From assembly GCA_009731375.1 (NCBI GenBank), contig BJOX01000008.1, positions 883,099-947,098 on the forward strand: a stretch of 64,000 nt of DNA, read 5' to 3'. This stretch comes from Paulinella micropora (taxonomy: Eukaryota > Cercozoa > Imbricatea > Euglyphida). The notes under the pieces are model-generated. The model was given only the letters and a program-made list of their open reading frames with translations, was not told where the DNA came from and made no database searches. A program made the translations under genes and the position numbers. Position 1 is the first letter of the stretch. Every line of letters begins with the position of its first letter. Below, piece by piece: positions 32,149 to 41,798 of the stretch.

Positions 32149-35100
32149 CTAAATGAGCAAGTCCAGGCCATTGGGGCCCCAGCTGAGCTGGCTCTGGTCG
32201 TCGGGCACATCGGGTCGCTGCCTCTTGCGCGGTGGACCGATCGAGTGCTCTGTCTTGGGTCGACGATCGTTGCTCTGCTCATCAGCGGCGGAACAGTCGC
32301 CTTCAAAGGCGTTACTAATCATCGCAAGCTCGATTAGCTCTTTGTCGTGAGATAGAGTGTAGCGGTCGGTTATGTTGAGTTTGTGACCACCCGTTCTTTT
32401 CCTGGATCGCACACCTTCTATCCTTGCTCCAAAGCTGCTTTCTACCGCGCGTTTGAGACCTGTGAGTGGTTCGTGCGCGGGATCCTTTGCAACCTTTTCA
32501 GACTTGATTTGCACACGCACCCTCTTACCCGAAACGCGAGCGGCCGTGTTCGTGAGTTCGATTATCTCGTTGCGCTTGGCGACCAGCTCGGCTTTGCTGA
32601 AGGTTGCTTTCCCTTCGTCCTCGTCCCTCAGGCCGGCGTCCTTGATGCCCAACAAGTCCAGCGCCTGGATGGTGCACAGCGCCGACATGTAGGGCAGCGC
32701 GGCCGTGGGCAAGTTCGCAAACTCGCTGTCACGCAGCTTGTTGCGCAGCGGCATGATGACTTCCTCGGCACCGGGGCCCTTCTTTTTCACCATCGCGATG
32801 TTGAACATTGCCCGCTTCTTAGTGTGCGCTTTTTTGAAGCTGTCGTAAGAGAGTTCACCGCGCTTTTCTTGCCTCTCCTCATCGTCCTGCTTCTCAGGGC
32901 CTCCCCCTCTGAAATGTTTCAGAGTATGGCTCACGCCGCACTCGATCTTCTCATGCTCCGAGGCCTTTTGCTTCTTGACGCGGCCGTCGAGGTCGTCGAT
33001 TCTTCGCCGGAGCTCTTCGGCCGAAATCTCGTTCATGTCGCAGAAGGCGGTCTTGGTCAGCTCTTCCTCTGCCTCCTTGCTTAGTTCGCGCAGTTGCTTG
33101 AACTCTGCTTTAGTCTCGGCGCTCTCCGCCTCCTCCTTCGCGTCGTAGATGATGGGGAACTGGTGCCGAGCGGCCTGCCTCTTGAACTCCACCTCAAACA
33201 TGGCCATGCGCTCGGCCCGGTCGTGTATGTGCATCTGGGTCATCCAATCGGGAGCGAGCGTCAGGGTGCCGTCGTCACCGAACGTTTGGACGAACCGGAT
33301 CATGCCTTTGTACTTCTCCAGGTCGCCCTCGCGGTCGCGCAGGTCCTGCTGGGCGGCCTTCAGGCGGTAGCGTAGCGGCAGGTTCTTGACGGAGGATGTG
33401 GGCTTGGGCGGGCAGATCAGGTCGATGCGGTCCGTCTTCAGCCTGCGGAACCTCCCCACCATCTGCAGCAGGACGCGCGGCACGCAGCCGTTCCTGGACG
33501 AGGCATCGACGAAGACGTGGTCCCATGGCAGCTGCACGTCGCACCCGATGGAGACGGCGCTCGTGAAGATCAAGACGTCGAACTCGGAGAGCAGCAGGTC
33601 CGGCAGCTGCATGCCCGTTTTCAACGAGTCGTCCGAGTCGCCGTGGATAGTGACCACTTTCAGGTCCGGCCTGTCTTTGATCAGGAGCTGCTCCCAGTCC
33701 TTGGCGGCTGCCTTGGTCGCGCAGGCGATGGCCGACTTCTCGCCCGCTCGAATCTCGCCCGTCACCTTCTGCTTGACCTTGGCTCGATCTCTTGTTGCGT
33801 AGAAGGTGCGTTTGGTCGGGTTGTTTGGGTAGCGGTGCAGCGTGATCTCGTCCGGCCGGCACACCTTTTGCAACAAGGTCGCCACGACACCGTCCGTCTC
33901 CACATCAGCGTCCATCGCCACGATCTTGGCCTCCTTGAAGCTCATCAGAGTGCGCAGGTAGGCGGCGTTCTGCCCTATGAAGCGGCCGTTGGTCTCGACG
34001 GACATCATCTGGCCGCAGATGCTCCGGGCCTCATCCAATATGATGACGCCGAAAGCAGCGACTTCGGCATCCCGGAGCAGGTGTAGGCTCTCGTACTGCG
34101 TAATGATCTTCCTTGCTTCGTGGAAGTTGGGGTCCTTATAGTGGGCAAAACCCGGTAGCTGCTCGCGCTGCGTCGCGGAGTGCGAGACACGGGCCGAGAT
34201 GGCCAGCACGCGCAAGTTAGGGTCGTCGCGCTCCATTGCTTTGATCATGCGCCCCACCGCATAGGACTTGCCACGCCCGCAATGAGCACCAATAATCTTG
34301 CAACGTCGCTTGCCGGACGAGAAAAACGAGATCTTACTGATGTAGCCTTCCTTCTCGGGGTGCGTGATGATCTTGACGGCTGGCAGCCAGAGGTCGTCGC
34401 CCGAGATGTCGATGCCATCCTCGTCACGCCCGTGCTCCGACCGCCCCGGCAGCGTGCCCAAGAGCTTGCCGGCACAGAACGCGTGCGCACTCTGGTCGTA
34501 ACAGTGATACCAGACCTTGCCTTTCCTGGTCACATTGAAGAAACAGCAGTCGGACTGGTTATGCTCGCCGCTAACAAAACACTTGCGGCCGTGCTGCCGG
34601 TTCGTGATGCCGACGTAGTTCGCCTGGCCCTGCGGCCCGGGTCGCACCGTTGTGTGCATGTCGCCGACCTCTCGCAGCATCGCCTCGATCTGGCCGCAGA
34701 CCTGCGCATCGTGCCCGACCATCAGCGGCTGCATGGTCTGGCGCTTCAGCTTCTTCTCCTTCTTGAGCCTGTGCGTCACTGGTCGCATCCAGCCGGTGAA
34801 GTAGTCCAGCAACTCGGTTTCGCTCGCGGGCATGTTGTTGGGCAGCTCGCCGCCCGGCTCTTTCGCCGAGCCAGGCAGACGGAAAACGCGGTTCTTGGTG
34901 TACACGGCGAAGTCGATGACGGGCTTGTTGGCCGTCTCGCACATCATCAGCTCGTCGGAGATGAGCGCTTGGTCGTGCCAGAGCTTCTCTTTCACGAACT
35001 CGCCCACCGCTGCGTTGTCCTTGAAGACCGCGCACGGGACGTAGAAGTGGTAGCTGTATTTACAGGTACCATCCGGCCGCTTGCGCGTAAAGACCTTGTT

Positions 35101-35472
35101 CTTTATGTCGAAGTCTTTTATGCCTGGTAAGGCTCCCTTGATGGCGGACTCGATTTTGAGCACGCGCTGCTTGACGAAAGGGTCTTTGCCAGCAACGATC
35201 CACTCTACGTCCAAATAGAAAGAAGAGGTGTAGCCATCTTTGGATTGGGACCGATCTATTGCGTAGAAAGAGCGTTCTTCTGGCGCGCAGTCCAGGTAAA
35301 AGGCCATGAAGGCCTCCATCGTCGAGAAGGACGAGTACAAGTAGCCGTCCGAGTTCCTCTTCTTCTTGGCCACAAAGACTGTATCTCCTTTCGCGTCGCC
35401 CGCCGCGAAGCTGTTATCCTGGCCACCCAGGCCCGTAAACCACGGCTGGCCGCCGAAAAGTTTTTCCAGCAT
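32149..35472 (-). CDS. PrimPol-like primase fused to UL9-like SF2 helicase, left arm
   Basis: A 1,107-residue replication protein. The N-terminal archaeo-eukaryotic primase domain has the PrimPol motifs DVE (88-90), SYH (140-142) and VIDFAVYTKNRVFRLPGSAK (185-204), followed by a UL52/PrimPol-type zinc region (Cys298, His304, Cys309/310, Cys324, His330, Cys333). A helicase related to the herpesvirus origin-binding protein UL9 follows: Walker A GAHCGRGKS (395-403), motif II ILDEAR (478-483), motif V SAVSIGCD and motif VI QMVGRFRR. The last ~400 residues are charged and partly coiled-coil. It should prime and unwind DNA at origins. Start: the ATG at 35,472 is preferred, because an upstream frame to 35,529 is not kept in the other arm (T-run length differs). 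It is divergent from the exonuclease, with 97 bases between. Confidence 0.85.
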   Translation of the reverse strand: MLEKLFGGQPWFTGLGGQDNSFAAGDAKGDTVFVAKKKRNSDGYLYSSFSTMEAFMAFYLDCAPEERSFYAIDRSQSKDGYTSSFYLDVEWIVAGKDPFVKQRVLKIESAIKGALPGIKDFDIKNKVFTRKRPDGTCKYSYHFYVPCAVFKDNAAVGEFVKEKLWHDQALISDELMMCETANKPVIDFAVYTKNRVFRLPGSAKEPGGELPNNMPASETELLDYFTGWMRPVTHRLKKEKKLKRQTMQPLMVGHDAQVCGQIEAMLREVGDMHTTVRPGPQGQANYVGITNRQHGRKCFVSGEHNQSDCCFFNVTRKGKVWYHCYDQSAHAFCAGKLLGTLPGRSEHGRDEDGIDISGDDLWLPAVKIITHPEKEGYISKISFFSSGKRRCKIIGAHCGRGKSYAVGRMIKAMERDDPNLRVLAISARVSHSATQREQLPGFAHYKDPNFHEARKIITQYESLHLLRDAEVAAFGVIILDEARSICGQMMSVETNGRFIGQNAAYLRTLMSFKEAKIVAMDADVETDGVVATLLQKVCRPDEITLHRYPNNPTKRTFYATRDRAKVKQKVTGEIRAGEKSAIACATKAAAKDWEQLLIKDRPDLKVVTIHGDSDDSLKTGMQLPDLLLSEFDVLIFTSAVSIGCDVQLPWDHVFVDASSRNGCVPRVLLQMVGRFRRLKTDRIDLICPPKPTSSVKNLPLRYRLKAAQQDLRDREGDLEKYKGMIRFVQTFGDDGTLTLAPDWMTQMHIHDRAERMAMFEVEFKRQAARHQFPIIYDAKEEAESAETKAEFKQLRELSKEAEEELTKTAFCDMNEISAEELRRRIDDLDGRVKKQKASEHEKIECGVSHTLKHFRGGGPEKQDDEERQEKRGELSYDSFKKAHTKKRAMFNIAMVKKKGPGAEEVIMPLRNKLRDSEFANLPTAALPYMSALCTIQALDLLGIKDAGLRDEDEGKATFSKAELVAKRNEIIELTNTAARVSGKRVRVQIKSEKVAKDPAHEPLTGLKRAVESSFGARIEGVRSRKRTGGHKLNITDRYTLSHDKELIELAMISNAFEGDCSAADEQSNDRRPKTEHSIGPPRKRQRPDVPDDQSQLSWGPNGLDLLI

Positions 35473-35569
35473 TTGATTCGTTCTTGGGATAGAGCGCACA
35501 GAAAAAAAGAATTTTTTTTCTATTCGCATATGCTAATAAGAGGGACACAGAAAAAAAAATTGAAAAACG
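35473..35569. promoter_or_regulatory. bidirectional promoter region, left arm
   Basis: 97 AT-rich bases between the divergent start codons of the primase-helicase and the exonuclease, with A/T homopolymers and a gcatatgc palindrome. Co-expression of the two replication genes is inferred. Confidence 0.5.
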
Positions 35570-36453
35570 ATGCAAGTTTGCGGACTCAATACGTGTGCTC
35601 AACACGACAAGGAGGCGGAAAATGACCCCCATTCATTGTGGGAAGTCTTGAGTCACTGTCCCAACGTCCGCCGCCACTTTGGGGGAGATGCCAAGAAATC
35701 GCGACAGATTGTGGCGCGGCTGAAAAAGGCCGGCCTGTGGGAGCGGGTCCGCAGCAGTGAGCTGCTCAAGGAACAGCGGCGCAGGCACAGATCGCGAAAC
35801 ACCTGGAATGGGACAGAGCCAACCACGCCAAGCGCATGGCCAAGCAACAGCAATATACCGTGGCCACGCTGGTGCGTAAAGGAGTTGTCAGGCCGCCCAA
35901 ACTCAAGCTCGAGCTGGACGAGAGCGCGGTCCTCGCGTTCGACACGGAGACGAGTGGTCTCAGCGCCAGCGACGTCCCCATCCAGCTAGGCTACGTGCTG
36001 AAAGTGCGCGGCCAGGTCGCGCTGGAGCGGTCCGTGATCCTCAAGTACCACCGGCACATCGAGATCAACGAGCGCGCCGAGGAGATCCACGGCATCTCGA
36101 GCGCGGACATGGCCGCTTCGCCGCACGACGCCGCCACCGAGATCGCCAAGCTGGTGAAGCTGATGCACGACGTTCGCTCGGCCGGCGGCGTCGTCATTGC
36201 ACACAACGCCCCTTTCGACAGGAGGATGCTGAAGCAAGGGCTGCCGGGCATCGAGGAGGCTCCCGTGACCTGCACGCTACAGCTCGCCAGGCGGGAGACC
36301 GGCCTCACCAAGGGGCTCAAGCTAGAGCGGCTGTACAAGCAACTCGTGCCGGAGGAGGCAGCGGCCGGCGACCCGAAGGCGCACGACGCCCTGGGGGACG
36401 CCAAGCTGTGCCTTGCCGTTTACGAGAACAGGGCCAGGCTCAAGTCTTTGTGA
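35570..36453 (+). pseudogene. DEDDh 3'-5' exonuclease (DnaQ-like), one frameshift, left arm
   Basis: The nuclease domain is complete: Exo I VLAFDTETSGL, Exo II VIAHNAPFDRRML, and Exo III HDALGDAKL with the His-x4-Asp of the DEDDh class. Such enzymes proofread or trim 3' ends. An N-terminal extension of about 75 residues from the ATG at 35,570 (MQVCGLNTCAQHD) is in another frame; the slip is at 35,789-35,793, where this arm reads cacagatcgc and the other arm cacaggatcgc. The right arm is intact at this point but has its own slip further upstream. Without the extension the frame from 35,836 encodes the whole nuclease domain and might still work. It is divergent from the primase-helicase. Confidence 0.75.
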
Positions 36454-36703
36454 TTAAAAGTTCTGCCGCCTTATGAGTTGTAAAAAAAAAGGGGAGAGAG
36501 AGAGAGCATGCATCAGATTCGCACCAGTAAGAAAAGCACGCCAGGTCGCCCACCGCGTGAACAACGCGTTTCCCAGAGACAGCCTGTGCCTTGTTGAGCC
36601 CGGTGGTGCTATATATATATCTATGTGTCCGATAACGGAAATGACCCGGCGTGCCGAGAGACTATGTATGTATTGTCAAAAGACGTGGCCGAGATTCGCC
36701 ACT
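36454..36703. other. inner end of left arm, no secure gene
   Basis: Contains a GA run and a tatatatatatct box at 36,610. A short frame without ATG (gtgtccgataacgg...) stays open across the arm boundary on both sides with different continuations, which is unusual, but there is too little to call a gene. Confidence 0.4.
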
Positions 36704-36786
36704 TACTTCAAATCAAAAACGTAGGCAACTGGAACGAATCTATAGCGAGATCGTGCCAGTCATTGAACGAGAGATCAACGTGCATT

Positions 36787-36861
36787 GAGCGACGCCAAGA
36801 TGGCCATCGCCATCTATGAACACATGGACAAGATGAATGACATGAGCATTACTATGCGCTG
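36787..36861 (+). pseudogene. possible exonuclease C-terminal remnant
   Basis: The frame LSDAKMAIAIYEHMDKM parallels the exonuclease end LGDAKLCLAVYENRARL just after the Exo III motif, in the same orientation as the intact gene 350 bases upstream. Short and diverged, it is a plausible but not certain fragment of a second exonuclease. Confidence 0.4.
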
Positions 36862-36975
36862 ACTAGTAGTAGTTTAGTACTGCCATGTACTGCACGTGCA
36901 GCAGCATTTGCAAAAAAAATCATCTTTAACTCTCTTGCAAGCGACGCACTATTTAATAATATCACCACTCAGGTT

Positions 36976-37045
36976 TTTAATGAAAAGATGATTTAGTTCG
37001 GCCCAATCACATGTCAAGTGCAAAAACACCAGGGGCGATGACCGG
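36976..37045 (-). pseudogene. helicase 3'-end remnant
   Basis: The stretch from tttttaatgaaaagatga through tagttcggccca to gtcaagtgcaaaaa closely matches 37,507-37,572, the 3' end of the intact helicase gene. It is the end of another helicase copy, so the helicase was duplicated more than once. Confidence 0.6.
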
Positions 37046-37499
37046 ATCCCGTCGGCTGTCCTGTCCGCATTAGGTATGACCCGTTATGTTCAGATACGAG
37101 GTCTCGCCATGAAGCAGCGTCCGCCCCGGCTCCACTATCGAACGTCTATCTCAAAGGAAATCTAAGAATGCATTTTTAACCAACAGTCATTTTCCCGGTA
37201 AACGGAACACGAAAACTGTAAAACTGTATACTATGACTCTACCAAACGATGCTGTCATATACCGGTCGATTACGTGGACAAGCAGTGCTATGAATGATTT
37301 GTGTGTGTGTCAGTTGCTTCAACAACAATAGTCGGAAGGCGACGAGCGCAAAATATCACGATTCGCAAGAACAAAGGGATCTAACAGGCAGAAAAAACAA
37401 GAATGATAGTCAAAGTAAATGTGGTAAATGCGACAAGACTTTTTCAGTTCTACAGTGGCGGTTACTTGTTCGACCGCCCGACGCAGGAGCTCATTGAAA
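37046..37499. other. no gene seen
   Basis: Unique sequence between the helicase remnant and the helicase stop. No credible frame or repeat. Confidence 0.4.
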
Positions 37500-39341
37500 T
37501 TATCTGTTTTTAATTAAAAGACCTGCTAGTTCGGCCCATTCGTTCCGTCTGATGCCGGTCAAGTGCAAAAAAGCTAGGTCTGTTAGCTTGTTGAGCGTGT
37601 GGTTGTCATGGGGCGCGCCGGACGCAAAGATATCATCCTTGAGCGTAGGCGGTAACAGCCCGCGTGCGCGAGGCAGCAGCTCTCGTAGGTCGGGCGGCCG
37701 TGCTTGTTGTAGATCACTGTGCAGCTTCTGTAGCGCAGCGTCGGGCCGATCATTCACATAAGCGTCCAGGCGGTCGAGCACAAAATCGCGATGCAAGCCG
37801 AATCTGGCAACCGTGCCGGCCGTGCAACAACGCTGCCTAGTGAACAGCCTGACCAGTCTGTATTTCTTGAGCTGTAGCTTGAGCCCCGGTGTGTCGCGAT
37901 GGGTATTGACTAGCTGCTTGATTTCGGCCGCTCGCGTGCCGTCAATGTCGGCAGCCGCCAACAGTTTTTGTGCCTGTCTGGTGCCGTCGCCTCGTATGTC
38001 ACTGCACGACTGGGCGCGGACGTCGACAATGACATTCAGCCCATTCTCGACCATTATCTTGAGCAAGCTACCGGCGTAATCGTTGTAATAGCGGACCTGT
38101 TGCGCTGCGTACAGTGCTGCCAGGTCCGTACCAGCAGGCGCATCCTTGCGCAACGCCGGTTTAGGTGGAACTACGTTCACCAAGCACAAGTGAATCAGTC
38201 GTGCTTTCCTTACCCTCATCATGCCTTGCAATGCCGCAGCGGGGTCCGTCGTGCTGTCCACGAGCGCTACGTTGACGCAGGCAAACTTGCCCGATTCCAG
38301 CGAAACGCCGCTCTCAACGGTCGGCGAGGCCAGTACGTGATACAGTTCGCCGCTGCCAATCAGCCTGTCCACTTCACTAAGGGCGTCCTTTTCGGCCGAG
38401 CTGGTCTCGCGCGTTAACAGCAGTGTCTTGGGGCCGCGCAACGACTGCAGCGCGCCCAAGAAGTTTGAAAACGTGTACTGAACACTGCCTTCTGCGTGGC
38501 GCCGCCGTATGTTGCGTGTCCATTCGGCCAGATCGGTTGTAATAATCACACGCGGCTGCAGCTCGAGGTGCGCAGTGTAGCTGGACCAGACCAGATGGGG
38601 GCGCGGCAGACAGCGACGCCATTGCCGCAGGGTCTCGAGCGTCATTGGTGAAGCGTTTGCATCTGCAGCGATGACGACTTTGCACCGGCGGCACAAGCCC
38701 CGCAGCTGGCTCAGTACGCGTGACGACCACTTCATTAGAGTTTTGTTAGCAAAAATCTCGCTGAACAAAGACTCTGACTCGTCCAGAACAAGCATGTCTG
38801 GATAGTGCCCTTGCAGCTTGTACAAGGAATGAATCGTGACGACTAGCCTGGCGGGCGGCATGTCCCAGTCCCGCACATGGCGGTAACTCACGAAACCTAG
38901 GTGACCAAACCGCTTTACGAGGTCGTTGACCAGCAGCACGCGCGTGGACAGGATCCAGCAGCTCATGTCCTCGTGCAGTCGCTGTGTGATGGCGGTGGTT
39001 TTGCCGGAGCCCGTCGGCGTTTTGAGCACGACCGTGCGCGCGCCCGCGGGTACGGCCAGATCGGGGTCCAAGTACTTGTCGTCGCAGACATAGCAAGTTT
39101 CGTCGCGGCGCAGCTGCCAGCCTGCAAACGGTTCCAGCTCGAGGTGGGCGTACATGGAGCCATCGCACCACTGCTTGGCACACCACCTACCTTCGCGCTG
39201 GTACACGTCGTACGACAAACCGATGCAGCGCGCCGGCGCGTGCAATCGGCAGGTCTCGCCTGCACCGCCGAGGACTTTGCCTCCTTCTGCTTGCTTGAGC
39301 AGGCTCGCATCCACTCCTAATATTGAGGCTAACCGGTCCAT
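37500..39341 (-). CDS. UL9-like SF2 helicase with N-terminal zinc region
   Basis: A 613-residue protein. The N-terminus has a Cys/His set (CRLHAPARCIGLSYDVY ... GRWCAKQWCD, residues 31-60) like the zinc knuckle of PrimPol/UL52 primases, but no primase domain precedes it. The helicase core shows Walker A KTPTGSGKTTA (107-117), motif II VLDESESLFSE (185-195), motif III-like VVIAADANAS, then a motif V-like SPTVESGVSLESG and motif VI-like QGMMRVRKAR. It is related to the herpes origin-binding helicase and to the helicase half of the arm-encoded primase-helicase. The likely role is origin unwinding. It lies 3' of a decayed polymerase copy on the same strand; the same order recurs at 44,870-47,907. 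Confidence 0.8.
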   Translation of the reverse strand: MDRLASILGVDASLLKQAEGGKVLGGAGETCRLHAPARCIGLSYDVYQREGRWCAKQWCDGSMYAHLELEPFAGWQLRRDETCYVCDDKYLDPDLAVPAGARTVVLKTPTGSGKTTAITQRLHEDMSCWILSTRVLLVNDLVKRFGHLGFVSYRHVRDWDMPPARLVVTIHSLYKLQGHYPDMLVLDESESLFSEIFANKTLMKWSSRVLSQLRGLCRRCKVVIAADANASPMTLETLRQWRRCLPRPHLVWSSYTAHLELQPRVIITTDLAEWTRNIRRRHAEGSVQYTFSNFLGALQSLRGPKTLLLTRETSSAEKDALSEVDRLIGSGELYHVLASPTVESGVSLESGKFACVNVALVDSTTDPAAALQGMMRVRKARLIHLCLVNVVPPKPALRKDAPAGTDLAALYAAQQVRYYNDYAGSLLKIMVENGLNVIVDVRAQSCSDIRGDGTRQAQKLLAAADIDGTRAAEIKQLVNTHRDTPGLKLQLKKYRLVRLFTRQRCCTAGTVARFGLHRDFVLDRLDAYVNDRPDAALQKLHSDLQQARPPDLRELLPRARGLLPPTLKDDIFASGAPHDNHTLNKLTDLAFLHLTGIRRNEWAELAGLLIKNR

Positions 39342-39385
39342 ATTTCTAAAATATGCACAAACATAAGTTTTAATTTTTTACTTTT

Positions 39386-41078
39386 TTGGAGCCAGCTTCT
39401 GTATGTACGACTCTATCAATGGCCCGCAGTCGCCCCCTACTAATGATATTAGCGACACGAGGCTTGTTTTACTGGCTCGCACATAGGCACGCTGCTTTTA
39501 CTCGCCTCCGCTACTTGTTTGAATTTCTTCGAAGGCTTCAGCGAGCCGGTGTTCTTAAGTATATACCGACAGGCAACGGGGGCGGGTCCATTTGTCTTGA
39601 TACCATCACTGCCACGCTTATTTCTGCGTTCTTGTATGTCTCACCCAGCGTCGTGGTCAGCACAAAGTCCTCGTAGTCGAGCAAGCTGGATGGCCCCATT
39701 GATTGTGGCTAGGCACGCCGATGTTGGTTCTTTGGCCAGCAGCCTCTTCAGTAGTTCGGAATACAGACGGCGCCCCGTCGCGGCGGGTCGACCGCATTCC
39801 TTTGACAAGCAGCTTCTTGCTGTCATCAGAAGGAGAATCGTAAGACCAGCCACATTATATCTTCTTTGACGACAATAGGAATGGATCGATCGTCTTCTCC
39901 ACTTCGAGCGAGACGGGGTGACGGAAGCTGGATGTTGTCTTGCCCAATGCAAACAGTTCTTCGCGTGATGATGGCCTGTGCTCGAAACAGCAAAAGAGAG
40001 AGTCGGTATCCCTGTATATGACCCATAGTCCAGGAAACGATATCTTTGCAATTTCGATAGCTTTCTTGATTGTTTGCTGGCCTAAATGTGTGATTGCCTC
40101 TGCAACTACAACCATGCCATCAACAGAAGTCTTGAGACCAAAGAACCCGTAGGCAGCGTTCGCACACTCCGCCGCATCGACTCCTAGAGCGTCGTACAGA
40201 TCGAGAACGAGCTTACAATCTTGCATACAATAATCGATCACGGCGGACATTCTGTCTTGTTCGTAGAGAGAGAACATCTCTTTAATTTCGAGCCCGGTCT
40301 TGTTTTGTGTCTTCAGGATCTCGCGAGCGATCGTATCGACAGTTTGACATACGTGTAAAGGTCCAGGTCGATTCTACCCGGGATGTACCGCCAGCGCATA
40401 GGGTTCGGTCATTAAAAAAACAATTGTAGCCTGGCAGTCTCGACATGCAGCCAAATTTCTTGCCTCCGCGAACAGAGAGGTACTGTTCGTCGAAGTTGTG
40501 ACCATTGTACGAAAGCAAGATGTCGGGATCGTTAGCCTGTACATAGCATTGCCACTGAAGCAACATGTCTTGCTCGTCCTTACACTCGACCGCAAATTCC
40601 GTGTAGTGTTCATATTTTCCGAGATGGAAGACTGCTTTTTTCATGGTACCGTCCCGGTCGCAAAAGACTGTGCCAATACAAATCATCCTATCCGATTGGC
40701 GGCCTGCGTTGGGGAAGGCGCCTGGTAGATGAGTATAAGTTTATATATCGACTGACAAGACGCTCAGGCGTACGCCTGTCTGCATGCTCGATGTCAATCC
40801 TTGCGTGACCATGAAAACCAAAACTGGTGAAATATCATCCTCCAGGTGTTCGCGATGTGCAGCGGCCACTTTTTTCATTTGCTCTTGCGATGAAAACGTC
40901 ATCTTCGTAAGAAGTCTAGACCCATTTGAATCAAGTCAACTAGTTCATCCCAAGTGTGTGTGCCTTCGAGGTAGAAAGATGACGACAAATCAAATACTCT
41001 TGATTCATGGGCAACAAACAGGTGCAAACGGTCGGGGTGGCCGTCCCGACCGGTAGCAATGTGATAGACATGAACCAT
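39386..41078 (-). pseudogene. family B DNA polymerase, decayed copy
   Basis: Fragments in several frames align to the intact polymerase at 45,529-47,907: an N-terminal piece beginning at the ATG 41,078 (MVHVYH versus MFHAYH), the exonuclease domain at 40,282-40,686 (including SYNGHNFDEQYL), YCMQDC plus the motif B region AYGFFGL and a changed motif C (YRDTDSLF) at 39,855-40,277, and a C-terminal part near 39,660-39,800. The segment carrying motif A (SLYPS in the intact gene) is deleted between GVDAAE and CANAAYG. With frameshifts, the deletion and the Thr-to-Arg change in motif C, this copy cannot be an active polymerase. Confidence 0.8.
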
Positions 41079-41124
41079 GTTGGTTCCTTCCTTGACAGTA
41101 TTTTATAAATATGGGATAACAAGA

Positions 41125-41367
41125 TCATGTAGCATTTCTATAAACGGATCTGTTCAGTCCTTTGTCGTATTCTGCGAGTGATTCCTCTTCGTTGACAGTC
41201 ACCCGATCATAGAACATACAGATGAGCGTGTTCTTCAGCGGATGCAAGGCGAGTTTTCCATTTTTGATGTCGTCCAACAGTGCCTTGAGCTTCTTGTAAC
41301 GTTCGGTCATTGATAAGCTGAAGAGAGTTTCGTTGACTCCCCTTTCGTAGCGCATTGTTGACTTCAA
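41125..41367 (-). CDS. small ORF of unknown function
   Basis: An 80-residue, charged frame (RYKKLKALLDDIKNGKLAL near the middle) directly upstream of the polymerase pseudogene. No family or paralogue is seen at the matching position upstream of the intact polymerase. It may be an exon or chance. Confidence 0.25.
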   Translation of the reverse strand: MKSTMRYERGVNETLFSLSMTERYKKLKALLDDIKNGKLALHPLKNTLICMFYDRVTVNEEESLAEYDKGLNRSVYRNAT

Positions 41368-41798
41368 TCATGCGCGCGAGATTACATGTCGAGGTGAGAT
41401 GCTTTCGTCGTCGCTAATATAACAGTTACCGTCTTAATGTGTCAGTCACCGTAAGGAAGCTGTTCAACTGACTCCCGACGCTATGATAAACTACTAGCAT
41501 TGATACAGTATTAGTATTAATACGTTGAACTCTTTTTTACTTCATTTAACATTAACAGTATGGTATTAATAGACGGGTGTCATCAGCTGTGTTAATAGAC
41601 CTCAATGCGGCCACCAATTTTGTCATTAGCGTTGACCGAGAGGCCGAAATATTCATTACGCATCTCTTGAGGCAGCTACAAAAGCAACCTGACTCGTTAG
41701 GTTTGGTGGGCGGCCCCTTCCGATGCACGAGCTGCTGCACTTGTCACACTCCAAGGCCTTGGTCGGCGTTCAAAGGTAGGACTTGGCGGCTGCTCGTA

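Larger units (their letters stand above)
25714..36703 (+). repeat. left arm of giant inverted repeat
   Basis: This 10,990-base arm is the reverse complement of 48,057-59,313. The outer end starts tagatgtagagcatttggg inside an ATCT array; the inner end is gccgagattcgccact at 36,688-36,703, after which the two sides are unrelated. Coding parts are almost identical (a handful of residue differences in the 1,107-residue primase-helicase), while microsatellites, homopolymers and one ~320-base segment differ. The arms are therefore two distinct sequences, not one read twice. Confidence 0.9.

Noticed and set aside
32383-35130. Several long frames opposite the primase-helicase (and mirrored in the right arm)
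   Set aside because: The real gene has all family motifs on the minus strand; the opposite frames are GC-rich shadows without domains.
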